Positions 46,201-49,992 of a stretch of 64,000 nt of DNA are shown one piece after another. This stretch comes from Tubulanus polymorphus (lineage: Eukaryota > Nemertea > Palaeonemertea > Tubulaniformes > Tubulanidae): NCBI RefSeq assembly GCF_964204645.1, contig NC_134035.1, positions 2,804,001 through 2,868,000 of the forward strand, written 5' to 3'. Positions within the stretch are counted from its first letter, which is position 1; each line of letters opens with the position of its first letter. The notes beneath the pieces are model-generated. The model saw nothing but the letters and a program-made list of their open reading frames with translations. It was not told where the DNA came from and did no database searches. Made by a program: the position numbers and the translations under genes.

Positions 46201-48478
46201 GGCGGAGTTGCGCTGCAGCTCGACATAAGCTAGGATTACGACTTGGAAGTGATGACTGTTAGGGCTGGCATAGGGTCGAATCACAACTGTTTGCGATGCG
46301 ATCATGTGCAACTGGTGTGGACGCGATGCGATCATGTGCAACTGGTGTGGACGCGATGCGGTCATGTGCAACTGGTGAGGCCGACAGATTTTGCGTAACG
46401 CGATCATCGGCGGAGATCGTAGAAGATCGGTCATAAGGCCACCAACCTCCGGCTTATCAAAACTGGGACTGACTCGAATCGATAGATCTACAAATCTCAC
46501 ATCGCGGTATATGTAATTGTTTGGACCTCATGTAAAATATCGATTTCAGTCCTGATTAATCGTTTATGATTAAACGACCAGACTCGACGAACAATCCGTA
46601 CATCGATAGCTCATCGTCGTCGGTACGAATGACGAAAATTGACCACATCCATCAAACGGCAAAACATTTATGAGGTTTCGCGTTCGCCGTGGTGGAGAGA
46701 TAGAGAGGAGGGGGACACGCAAGAGAAACAATCCGTACAAGCAGGTAGAAATTGCAAGCCTCAGTACAGGCGTCTGAAACAAGAACTGATCAAAAACTTT
46801 AACTCTTTCAGTGCTGACTAGATAAAACCCTTAAACGCTGGAGCTAATTTTCAAATTTTTTAGAATTCCACCCCAGCATGTTGAATAACCAGCAAACCCC
46901 ATAAGTGTCTACATCGCGGTGCGGTTTATCGTTAGTTACTGATACTTCACTATGTTTGACAGGCACTGCCATCTTTTGTTAGAGACAAAACCTAATTACT
47001 AATAACATTATACACCATGGTGCCGCGTATTAGCAAAGTCCTTCACCGATGCCTACACACCGCACTGTGGTGTAGATGCACTGAAAGGGTAATTTGGTGA
47101 AGAATGGATGGTTGGATGGTCCGATGTACTGCGTCGAGTGAGTCCCTTATGAACAGACTTCGAAGCGATGAAAGTGAACCGTTGATCTTGGCGTTGATTT
47201 CACTGGCGCGCCAATCGGCGCCGGACGATCGATCATCGTCGAACGCGCCACGCTCCATCGAACGACGTCAATACGCTCGCCTTACGATAATATAATAATA
47301 ACGGCTTAACGACGACAGACGGACGGACGGACGAACGGACGATCGATTTTAAACCGTAACCAAACGCGCAATCCGTTGACTTCATTAAATACCGTTTCAC
47401 TCCCAGATTCGTTATTGATTCATTAAGCTAATTAATTACATATTTCAGTCGATTCGAGATTATATGGGAATCGATAGTAAAAGCAAAGGTTACGGACGGA
47501 TTTACGTCGGAACGACGGTGAAACCGATTTAGGAATCGTTGTCCGTTATTGCGCGGTTCGTTAGATTAACTGTTTCCTCCGCGTCGTCGTAAACTCACGA
47601 GTTGAATCCGGTACAGCCATCGTACTTTACCAAGTGATGCGCCACTCACGCAAGGTCGCAGGACGGCCATCTTGCGTCCGATCGGCCCAAATTTTTCTCG
47701 GACTCGACGGACCGTGAGGGATACGACCATATATAAAAAGATTGAGATACTTCATTGAAGCACGTTCAAAATTTCTGGTGAAAACTTCAAAAATGTGTAA
47801 AAAAGGTGCTGATTTCGGCGAACAACTATGGCCACCAGTCGGCCATCTTGATTCTCATCAGGCCAGTTTTTGGGCTGTTGAAGCTAGCTGTGTCTCTCTC
47901 ATCTGCATAAACCAAATACCAAGAAAATCCTTTAAAGTGTCTTCTAAACATCACAAAATGACTTGATTCAGGCAAACAAACAAACAAACCGGGTAAATGG
48001 TGGGTAGATAACGGATGAAAAGTGAACGCGATAGCTTTGAAGTGAATACTTTCAGCAATTTCAGGATCAGGATTTTACCTAAAAAGTAAGCAGTTGGACC
48101 TATCCCAAATTTTTTCAAAAATAAAAACCACTTTTCCGATTTTAATGTCAGTCAGACTTGCTACAAACGCCGTGTAATCTACCGACCCACTAGAGACCTA
48201 CGTCGCTTCGTGATCTTTCCGTACCACCGCATTTCCGACTGCGAAAAACACAATCTTTTCCGCGCGGAGAGAATCCGCGTATAAATACTTACCATCAGTC
48301 GAACGCTGCTGGTCGTCGACTTACTGCGCACGGGCGTCGACTTGCACGACCTGGCGACCTCGTTCAACGACAGAACGACCGACAATCGCAACTGACGTCC
48401 GGTGAGATCCTTCAACGATCCGAGCGTTTTCGACACGCGAATTACTTCGGTCAGATCACCGTCGCCGGCATCATTCAT
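10161..48478 (-). CDS. Liprin-beta: Liprin-beta (PPFIA-binding protein 1/2 orthologue), whole coding region
   Basis: Twenty-one coding exons on the minus strand join with matching phases into exactly 915 codons including the stop (914 aa), close to human PPFIBP1/PPFIBP2. Domains: divergent N-terminus (1-62), coiled coil with the LVLQVSVL and SLETHKLDLMAEISNLK motifs (about 92-280), Ser/Gln/basic linker with SAPNL (about 282-549), SAM1 (about 553-620), SAM2 (about 633-700), SAM3 (about 717-790), then a C-terminal tail with YICPMDIQ and a final SSNV. Liprin-betas are cytoplasmic scaffolds that bind liprin-alpha through the SAM domains and act in presynaptic active zones and adhesion/motility complexes. 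Introns range from under 100 nt to 14.5 kb and host most repeats in the window. I did not find a convincing poly(A) signal or upstream UTR exons. Confidence 0.95.
10708..10767 (-). CDS. Liprin-beta: Liprin-beta exon 20 (residues 876-895)
   Basis: Acceptor TTTTCTTGACAG, donor TTAACT|GTAAGT, 60 nt, phase 0-0. It encodes REEKTAKEIGAFSQEINTLT, matching the TVRQIGAFSEGINNLT motif in the C-terminal tail of vertebrate liprin-beta. Confidence 0.93.
10967..11069. repeat. Foldback hairpin element, copy 1
   Basis: An inverted repeat of about 103 bp: CCGGTTTTACAGGCAGGTAT to ATACCTGTCTATAAAACCGG. Arms of about 45 bp with few mismatches flank a loop near AATTCATTTTCAATTA. Located in the intron between liprin-beta exons 19 and 20. 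Confidence 0.85.
11305..11481 (-). CDS. Liprin-beta: Liprin-beta exon 19 (residues 817-875)
   Basis: Acceptor AATATTTCAG, donor AAAGAT|GTACGT, 177 nt, phase 0-0. It begins FKKFGLFSKRIRADGSDYDG, then YICPMDIQ, equivalent to the family's FGNLRKKKQEDGEEYVCPMEL. If the donor were not used, the frame would run 14 more residues to a stop at 11263; splicing onward is favoured because matching C-terminal exons exist downstream. Confidence 0.93.
11670..11858 (-). CDS. Liprin-beta: Liprin-beta exon 18 (residues 754-816), SAM3 second half
   Basis: Acceptor GTGATTTACAG, donor ATTAAG|GTGAGC, 189 nt, phase 0-0. It starts VLEEAFGAELLAALLSIPSN and continues KTLLRRHLKTHF, the conserved end of SAM3. After it comes a Gln/Glu-rich stretch and YMPLTPNMKIK. 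Confidence 0.96.
12087..12189. repeat. Foldback hairpin element, copy 2
   Basis: Same family as 10967-11069: CTGGTTTTACAGACTGGTAT at the left, GTAATACAGGTCAATAAATC near the right end. The right arm has more substitutions. It lies in the intron between exons 17 and 18, ending 32 bases from exon 17. Confidence 0.8.
12222..12353 (-). CDS. Liprin-beta: Liprin-beta exon 17 (residues 710-753), SAM3 first half
   Basis: Acceptor TTTTCAG, donor TTAATG|GTGCGT, 132 nt, phase 0-0. It holds WSNHRVMEWLRTIDLSEYAP then NLRGSGVHGALM, matching SAM3 of liprin-beta almost residue for residue. Confidence 0.97.
12550..12675 (-). CDS. Liprin-beta: Liprin-beta exon 16 (residues 668-709), SAM2 second half
   Basis: Acceptor CTTTATCTTAG, donor GAAGAG|GTTAGT, 126 nt, phase 0-0. 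It begins DDLLFMKVTSTLHHLSIKRG and continues IQVLRLHNFNPTCLKRR. This completes SAM2; the HHLSIKR.IQVLR motif is strongly conserved. Confidence 0.97.
12820..12908 (-). CDS. Liprin-beta: Liprin-beta exon 15 (about residues 638-667), SAM2 first half
   Basis: Acceptor TTGATTCAATAG, donor ACTGTT|GTAAGT, 89 nt. It encodes WLDDIGLPQYKDQFIDAKV then DGRMLHYMTV, almost the same as the vertebrate SAM2 sequence. Exon 14 supplies the preceding Arg. Confidence 0.97.
12961..13092. repeat. Possible small TIR element in intron 14
   Basis: It starts CAGGGCTGCCTACTC and ends GTGGCCAGCCCTAG, a short inverted repeat around 130 bp. The ends resemble those of the minisatellite-core element (CAGRGCTG). Tentative. 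Confidence 0.35.
13130..13203. repeat. GGCCAGTTGCA family remnant next to a splice donor
   Basis: A right-end fragment: AATCTAACAAATTAAGACCA, AAGACCAGTTTTGGATGACT, GTACAACTGGGCC. It ends 9 bases short of the SAM1 exon (13212), inside the first bases of the intron as transcribed from the minus strand. Confidence 0.65.
13212..13474 (-). CDS. Liprin-beta: Liprin-beta exon 14 (about residues 550-637), SAM1
   Basis: Acceptor CTATTTCAG, donor CACCA|GTAAGT, 263 nt. SAM1 runs from MPFARWDGDRVAAWLHEMGL through LEKELGIKHHLHRKKVQLAL. Helices and the conserved W, the L..GL.Y and the ELGI.H.LHRKK motifs are intact. The donor is 9 bases from the end of a repeat insertion (13130-13203). Confidence 0.97.
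13589..13723 (-). CDS. Liprin-beta: Liprin-beta exon 13 (about residues 505-549)
   Basis: Acceptor TGTTTGCAG, donor TAAAGA|GTAAGA, 135 nt. It begins LKRSNSQEMVDPG and ends FKRGGVRSTTGPRLGWSCDL-K. The EFKRGG.R.T.GPRLGWS.DL motif immediately before SAM1 is diagnostic of liprin-beta. Confidence 0.95.
13947..14231. repeat. TAGCCGCGATCACAC family (GGCC-rich TIR repeat), copy 1
   Basis: About 285 bp. It begins TATAGCCACAATTACACGGA, has central ACTCACTCAATACTAAACAA and AATTTGACC, and ends GCTTGTGCGATCTCA. Ends and interior match the other copies at 34661, 49742, 52692, 54471, 58948, 60328 and 63720. It fills most of the intron between exons 12 and 13. Confidence 0.75.
14273..14417 (-). CDS. Liprin-beta: Liprin-beta exon 12 (about residues 457-504)
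   Basis: Acceptor GATTTTTTCAG, donor GTCAAA|GTGAGT, 145 nt. It begins EAENEEENQEMQRLKDERAQ and ends HKKKKGLKKLFGGSKSK. The KKKGLKKLFG motif corresponds to the KKKSRGIMKLFGKLRRSQS block of the family. Confidence 0.92.
15538..15605 (-). repeat. TTCCTGAAGATGAC motif repeat, single arm
   Basis: On the minus strand: ATTCCTGAAGATGACCATTT, then GGATATACGTAGTCGGAATG. The same motif forms the arms of the hairpin at 61274-61402, so the two are related repeats. Confidence 0.5.
16349..16444. repeat. Short TIR element (CAGTTGACTCC type)
   Basis: About 96 bp. The left end CAGTTGACTCCGCTTATGTT pairs imperfectly with the right end AACTTGAGCAGAATTGACTG read in reverse. TA precedes the left end. A miniature element or decayed MITE in the intron between exons 11 and 12. 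Confidence 0.45.
16855..16887 (-). CDS. Candidate 33-nt cassette exon of liprin-beta
   Basis: Between exons 11 and 12, 33 bases are bounded by TCTTATCAG and GTAGGATG. In the phase set by exon 11 (1 nt carried over) they read ATATAAAASKA and hand the same phase to exon 12, so inclusion gives 925 aa. Inclusion would make the junction SAPNL-A, the residue vertebrate liprin-betas have there. Low complexity (CAG-rich), so chance is possible. Confidence 0.35.
17690..17861 (-). CDS. Liprin-beta: Liprin-beta exon 11 (about residues 400-456), basic SAPNL segment
   Basis: Acceptor TTTTTTCAG, donor CCTAG|GTGGAG, 172 nt. It starts TPPEKKKRTAEN and ends FGKGWFKRTTSSKRSTSAPN-L. The FGKGWFK...SSKRS-SAPNL motif matches the FGRGFFKIKSNKRTASAPNLAE block of vertebrate liprin-beta. 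Confidence 0.93.
18466..18632 (-). CDS. Liprin-beta: Liprin-beta exon 10 (about residues 344-399), polyQ linker
   Basis: Acceptor GATGTTTCAG, donor CCAAAG|GTTTGT, 167 nt. It encodes ARTFQFGNGNGM, a run of seven Gln (mostly CAG), then a Ser/Pro-rich segment ending DINPYQQPK. The CAG run is a probable length-polymorphic site in the disordered linker. Confidence 0.82.
19070..19135. repeat. Foldback hairpin element, half copy
   Basis: The right arm GTGTTAAAGGCAATACCGGT, then CTATAAAACAGGG, matches the arm of the 29415-29532 hairpin. The left arm is replaced by an AATCAATTGATAATGAATTGATT palindrome-like stretch. Confidence 0.6.
19303..19381 (-). CDS. Liprin-beta: Liprin-beta exon 9 (about residues 318-343), linker
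   Basis: Acceptor GTATTTGCAG, donor TACCG|GTAAGT, 79 nt. It encodes VANGNGNEIRRELLLTTPTA and a Thr/Ser/Pro tail. Identified by consensus splice sites and exact phase fit between exons 8 and 10. It may be a skippable exon only together with a compensating one, since 79 is not a multiple of 3. Confidence 0.72.
19831..19937 (-). CDS. Liprin-beta: Liprin-beta exon 8 (about residues 282-317), linker
   Basis: Acceptor TTGTTTCAG, donor CACCT|GTGAGTG, 107 nt. It encodes an acidic Ser-rich stretch beginning MEFLQALDESSDPHSDSSTS, then PIMTPNYAGKGHHTP. This is the low-complexity linker after the coiled coil; similarity is weak, but phases and splice sites are clean. Confidence 0.82.
20441..20516 (-). 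CDS. Liprin-beta: Liprin-beta exon 7 (about residues 257-281), end of coiled coil
   Basis: Acceptor CAATTTTCAG, donor AGAAAG|GTATTT, 76 nt. It begins DNKIHDLTITLKRFQRLEDL and corresponds to the family's DRKIEDLRQCLNRYKKMQD segment. Exons 6 and 7 join in phase 0. Confidence 0.92.
21009..21070 (-). CDS. Liprin-beta: Liprin-beta exon 6 (about residues 236-256)
   Basis: Acceptor TGTTTCACAG, donor GAGAAG|GTGCGT, 62 nt. It encodes IEVEKLKKAVESLMGANREK, which closely follows the IEVQKMKKAVESLMAAN-EK motif known from liprin-beta. Confidence 0.94.
21900..22100. repeat. Dispersed repeat, related to 50330-50500
   Basis: Shares an ordered set of words with 50330-50500: GAGCCTTACAATACTTTCCG/GGTCTTACAAGACTTTCGTA-like, then GAGTACCC...CTTTT and GATTTTGTCGAA. 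Weak similarity, family unknown. Confidence 0.35.
23140..23367. repeat. TIR element, GGCCAGTTGCA family, copy 3
   Basis: The left end GGACCTAGTTGCGCAGTCGA and the right end CATGACTACGCAACTGGACC are inverted repeats. The interior has AGACCAATCTTAA and GGTCCTACAGTCGATCT repeats as in copies 1 and 2. Intron between exons 5 and 6. Confidence 0.72.
23584..23700 (+). repeat. Dispersed repeat (ATAGGGATTGACCCT family)
   Basis: ATAGGGATTGACCCTACTAT, TTATTTGATAGGTAGATTTT and CTGCCGGGAGTGAAACAGGGG align in order with 62632-62765; parts recur at 57425-57515 and, inverted, near 50975-51040. Family unknown. Confidence 0.6.
23965..24246. repeat. AGGGTGGCCAC TIR family, copy 1
   Basis: It begins CAGGGTGGCCACTTTCCACC and ends CCGGTTTGTGGCCACCCCG. 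The interior is rich in CCCTGA/TTTCC words. About 280 bp, as in the copies at 38893, 48773 and 53508. Confidence 0.7.
24536..24589 (-). CDS. Liprin-beta: Liprin-beta exon 5 (about residues 218-235), coiled coil
   Basis: Acceptor TTTGATTGCAG, donor AAAC|GTAAGAG, 54 nt. It encodes LQRTLERDRTIERLKRK. The phase (2 nt in, 1 nt out) fits exons 4 and 6 exactly. A basic, charged coiled-coil segment; assignment rests on phase and position more than on similarity. Confidence 0.8.
24800..24911 (-). CDS. Liprin-beta: Liprin-beta exon 4 (about residues 181-217), coiled coil
   Basis: Acceptor TCATTTCAG, donor CTCAAG|GTGAGT, 112 nt. It begins QQINDLTSRLNERESEIMDL, matching the family's EINDLRLRV segment, and ends near MPAINAAQ. 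It finishes 1 nt into a codon that exon 5 completes as Glu. Confidence 0.9.
24991..25379. repeat. CACCGCAGTGCGGTG TIR family, copy 1
   Basis: About 390 bp. The left end AAAGTGCTGGAGATAATTTG and the right end CAAATTATCTTCAGCACGTTT are inverted repeats of about 24 bp. Four or more internal short palindromes of the form ACACCGCAGTGCGGTGTA punctuate the element. Confidence 0.75.
26138..26585 (+). mobile_element. 3' fragment of a non-LTR retrotransposon (LINE)
   Basis: An open frame (26138-26464) reads SRLRNVSYLINIELGRYRNL, then PAEERLCPSCPERVVETEIH and FLCECLAYSDCR. The LR...IELGRYR.LP.EERLCP.C...VE.EIHFLC.C pattern is the Cys/His module found at the C-terminus of many animal LINE reverse transcriptases. 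It is followed by a stop, a short 3' tail with AATAAAC, and a TTATTGTTATTG simple tail. No RT core remains upstream, so this is a 5'-truncated insertion. It lies sense to the window, antisense to liprin-beta, in the intron between exons 3 and 4. Confidence 0.8.
27019..27105. repeat. TAGCCGCGATCACAC family, fragment
   Basis: One end only: GCTGCAATCACACGAACGTT, GGCCCGGTGCCAAATGGGCT, GTGCCAAAAACGTCGGACCA. The rest of the element is missing. Confidence 0.6.
28901..29032 (-). CDS. Liprin-beta: Liprin-beta exon 3 (residues 137-180), coiled coil
   Basis: Acceptor ATTTTACAG, donor TCGCAG|GTAGGT, 132 nt, phase 0-0. It encodes ELLSRTSLETHKLDLMAEIS, then NLKIRLTSSERDRQDNEEKL. This is nearly identical to the vertebrate liprin-beta coiled-coil core and one of the best markers of the family. 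Confidence 0.96.
29415..29532. repeat. Foldback hairpin element, best copy
   Basis: Arms of over 50 bp are almost perfectly complementary: CCATGGGCCGGTTTTATAGA to TCTATAAAACAGGCCTCATGG, through GTATTACCTTTAACCCGGGG and CCCGCGGGTTAAAGGTAATA. The loop is around CAACTCATTTTCAATTG. The low divergence between arms suggests a young insertion. A degenerate relative lies just upstream at 29325-29395. Confidence 0.9.
30720..31050. repeat. 22-bp minisatellite with 66-bp higher-order unit
   Basis: Units of about 22 bp such as CATCAGGAAGGTTCCCTCCA. A 66-bp super-unit with TTCCCATTATCAAGGAGGTT starts near 30821, 30887 and 30953. GGAAGGTTCCTTCC is self-complementary, so each unit can fold. The 66-bp period keeps one frame open, giving a spurious 89-codon repeat ORF. 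Confidence 0.88.
33978..34245. repeat. CACCGCAGTGCGGTG TIR family, copy 2
   Basis: Contains CTATACACCGTAGTGCGGTG, TTGTACACCGCATCACGGGG, AAAGATGGCAACCTGTCAAA and a right end with TCATCGCCAGCACTTAAG. Same order as 24991-25379 but shorter on the left. Confidence 0.7.
34661..34909. repeat. TAGCCGCGATCACAC family, copy 2
   Basis: It starts TAGCCGTGTTCACACACGCA, includes AATTTGGCCCGTGCCTAATT and AGAGAGCGTGTTCGCACGTA, and ends CTTATGTGATCGCAGCTTA. Start and end are inverted repeats. About 250 bp. Confidence 0.8.
36930..37200. repeat. TAGCCGCGATCACAC family, degenerate copy 3
   Basis: TAATTTGTCCCGTGCTTAAT, TTTCACACAAATCACTCACT, CTGTGGCAAGTGGAG and CACGCGCAATAATTTGACCA follow the family order. Termini are eroded. 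Confidence 0.6.
37320..37530. repeat. Imperfect direct repeats, GAGTTAACTC words
   Basis: Three diverged copies of TTTTCAATGAGTTAACTCCT followed by TATCGAATCTCAACT, about 75-80 bp apart. Low-copy local duplication. Confidence 0.55.
37585..37632 (-). CDS. Candidate alternative first exon of liprin-beta (16 codons)
   Basis: Inside the 14.5-kb intron, a minus-strand ATG at 37632 in a strong context (G at -3, G at +4) opens MDYVPKNNKMLSKKHK, 48 nt in phase 0. It ends exactly at a consensus donor, CACAAG|GTACGT. The next exon (28901-29032) starts in phase 0, so splicing would give a short isoform lacking the first 136 residues. A TATAAAG box lies at about 37693-37700 on the same strand, and a CpG-rich, repeat-poor block (37720-38060) lies just upstream. 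Nothing here is confirmed by transcripts. Confidence 0.45.
37643..37672. repeat. (TA)n microsatellite
   Basis: About 13 AT dinucleotides, located between the candidate internal TATA box and the ATG of the alternative liprin-beta first exon. Confidence 0.95.
37720..38060. promoter_or_regulatory. CpG-rich block upstream of the candidate internal liprin-beta promoter
   Basis: A stretch dense in CG dinucleotides (GTCGTCGCCG, CGTCGTCGTC, CGCGCGATAACGCG), in contrast to the AT-rich intron around it. It lies directly upstream, in minus-strand sense, of the candidate alternative first exon. Open frames exist on both strands but look compositional. Confidence 0.35.
38130..38760. repeat. Diverged tandem duplication in liprin-beta intron 2
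   Basis: Two to three copies of a block with GACAATGACAATATAAATAC, TTTCTTTGATTAGTATCAAT, AGAGACAAGACACGTGGCTA and AAACTGTT words at about 38140, 38395 and 38530. Partial and diverged; origin unknown. Confidence 0.55.
38893..39182. repeat. AGGGTGGCCAC TIR family, copy 2
   Basis: It starts CAGGGTGGCGCCACTTTTAT and ends TTTCCAGGTAAGTGGCCACC-CT. The interior shares TCTGCTAAGAATCCAATCAA and TAACACAGTCAAATACATAA with copies 3 and 4. About 290 bp. Confidence 0.8.
39760..40085. repeat. GGCCAGTTGCA family, degenerate region
   Basis: Repeated words AACTTAAGACCAGTTTGAGA, TTCTATAGCCAACCTCGCAA and TTCTACAACCAATCCGACAA follow the family interior. Clear termini are not preserved. Confidence 0.5.
43370..43480 (+). 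repeat. Dispersed repeat also at 45230-45350
   Basis: Shares AACGTAATGTAACTCTAATC, CTTGTCAAGTTAACTAAACT-like and GATCAGTTACTTAA words in order with 45230-45350. Immediately 3' of exon 2 in transcript sense. Confidence 0.5.
43560..43781 (-). CDS. Liprin-beta: Liprin-beta exon 2 (residues 63-136), coiled-coil start
   Basis: Acceptor TAATTGCAG, donor AAGAT|GTAAGT, 222 nt, phase 0-0. An acidic/Ser-rich stretch (NEFSSSESEHD) leads into DRDNLVLQVSVLREQVEAQ and a heptad-rich helix ending TNTESMLQD. The LVLQVSVL..QVEAQ.EKIR.LE motif is highly characteristic of liprin-beta. Confidence 0.93.
43960..44570. repeat. 55-bp minisatellite
   Basis: A unit of 55 bp built from two related halves, each with TTTTTTGTCCTG: TGCTTGGACATTTTTTGTCC, then TGTGTGCTGCAAGTACAGAC. 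Unit starts at 44121, 44176, 44231, 44286 and 44341, then becomes irregular. Flanking 43960-44110 is a degenerate start. Long Cys/Phe- and Lys-rich frames on both strands are products of the repeat. Confidence 0.88.
44690..44895 (+). other. Open frame of uncertain status on the strand opposite liprin-beta
   Basis: After CATTCTTTGCAG (a possible acceptor ending at 44722) an open frame reads KPLVKLDSDEPGFPKTSHPS then a Lys/Thr/Ala/Ser stretch and a stop at 44893. The residue mix is protein-like and unrelated to the minisatellite upstream, but I recognise no family and find no partner exon. Confidence 0.2.
45230..45350 (+). repeat. Dispersed repeat, second copy of 43370-43480
   Basis: TTCAACGTAACTTTAATCAG, TTGTCAAGCTTAGACAGTTA and GGATCAGTTACTTAA. 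Same orientation as the first copy, 1.9 kb away, on the other side of the 55-bp minisatellite. Confidence 0.5.
46288..46380. repeat. 30-bp tandem repeat, three copies
   Basis: GCGATGCGATCATGTGCAAC-TGGTGTGGAC starts at 46293, 46323 and 46353 with one or two changes. In frame on the minus strand it yields a PHQLHMIASR repeat, but I see no gene around it. Confidence 0.9.
46829..47090. repeat. CACCGCAGTGCGGTG TIR family, copy 3 (inverted relative to copy 1)
   Basis: CTTAAACGCTGGAGCTAATT at the left, ACCTAATTACTAATAACATT inside, and CCGCACTGTGGTGTAGATGC-ACTGAAAGGG at the right. Internal palindromic CACACCGCACTGTGGTGTA is retained. Between liprin-beta exons 1 and 2. Confidence 0.7.
48293..48478 (-). 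CDS. Liprin-beta: Liprin-beta exon 1 (start codon, residues 1-62)
   Basis: ATG at 48478-48476 has A at -3 and an in-frame TGA 18 nt upstream, so the frame must start here. The sequence begins MNDAGDGDLTEVIRV and is Ser/Thr/Arg-rich toward its end; the donor is GATG|GTAAGTATTT. I see no similarity to the vertebrate liprin-beta N-terminus. The exon is tied to the gene by strand, position, phase 0 and a strong donor, so it is less certain than the others. Confidence 0.7.
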
Positions 48479-48772
48479 TTTACGCGTCGACTTTCACGCG
48501 TTGGTCCCAAATATGATGATGATAGTTATTTTGCGTTAATTTTGCGATAGATAACATCACTACAGTACTAGGAGTCGTTTGTCGACGGACGTTCCTTCTT
48601 CCGACCAGTTATGACCCGTAATGAGCCTTTCAGATTTATAGTAGCTTATCGCGTTTACCTGTAGTCGACATTTTACAGTAAGAAAAAATTGAGTAAGGTT
48701 CTTTTTAAAATTTACGAAATATCTTCAGACGGGCTCAGGTCGGGCTTGCGAACGCCAATGATATGTTCTAAA

Positions 48773-49034
48773 AGGGTGGCCACATTTAACTATTTTCCTG
48801 ACATGTTCGTTGTTTTCCCCAATTCGATCTGCTAAGAATCCAATCAATCAACACAGTCTAATACGTAAAACATAGACGGAAAACGTTTGATTTTACGCAT
48901 GATCTCAGCAAATTTCCTTGACTTTTCCCCGATTTTCAGCTTTTTTAACAACATTCCCTGAATATTCTCATACTTTTTTAAAGAAAAAAAAAATTCCTCA
49001 ACTTTTAACTGATTTCCAGGTAAGTGGCAACCTT
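48773..49034. repeat. AGGGTGGCCAC TIR family, copy 3
   Basis: AGGGTGGCCACATTTAACTA at the left, TCTGCTAAGAATCCAATCAA inside, CCAGGTAAGTGGCAACCTTG at the right. Located about 300 bp upstream of the liprin-beta start codon. Confidence 0.78.
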
Positions 49035-49741
49035 GCTTAATAATTACTAAGGAAAACTCCTGAGCAATAGGAAAATACATAGATTCTATCGCTGAATAGC
49101 TTAATCGACAGTGATGTCATTTCAATAGAATACAATGATTTGGGCAGAGGCATTTTGACGCTGGATAATTCATCATCAAACTCATGTACTGAAGTTGAAT
49201 TCAAGCGAGAGAATAAGAAAAAAAACATCGCGGAAGAAACATTTCAACTGCCGGAAACCGACTTACTTACGAAGAGGTTTGTGCGGGGCTTGAGGGAAGA
49301 GGAATAATGATTAAAACTAATCGAAGTCCCTCATCGCGCCGAGAAAGGCTGAAATCTGACGTATTCATACGATACCCAATTACGGCGAGTTATTTAAGGA
49401 TGACTTGGGGACCTTAGGGGGGCGGGGGGATAGTTCATTAGAGCCATCTACGTACGCACATGTATACACAGGGGCAGATCGTATCGAAAAGGACTAATTT
49501 TGTAGAAGTATTTTACAGCATTTCCAAGTAGAAAAGTGTCCTTATCCCGCCAATTATTGTTTGAAGATCCCACATAACAGTTAACAGTTAAAGACTTCAT
49601 TCAGAGAAAGCATTTCAGGGTCCTTTGCCAAAAGAAGCCCTGGATTTGTGCTGGATATAATAAGACAAAAGTGAAATTCTTTGAAATGAAACGTCCAAAT
49701 GTTCTGTTTTCACTATAGAGACCTTCACCTTCACCACAACT

Positions 49742-49992
49742 TTAGGCATGATCACACAGAGACGTTTTCACACGGAGTCAAATTTGACCCGCGTCTCATT
49801 AGAAAGCACGTTCACACTCGTTAGTAAAATACTATCAAAATGATGCTGTGGCAAGTGAGGTCAATAACTTCCAGAACCATTTAGCATTAACATACAATAA
49901 TTCGACCTATGCTCAAATTTGGTACATGCCTGGTCCAACGATTTTGGTCCGCCCATATTTGCCCTGTACCAAAAACCCTCGTGCGCGGCTAG
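49742..49992. repeat. TAGCCGCGATCACAC family, copy 4
   Basis: AGGCATGATCACACAGAGAC at the left, TCAAATTTGACCCGCGTCTC, GTTCACACTCGTTAGTAAAA, CGACCTATGCTCAAATTTGG inside, and CCCTCGTGCGCGGCTA at the right. Confidence 0.78.
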
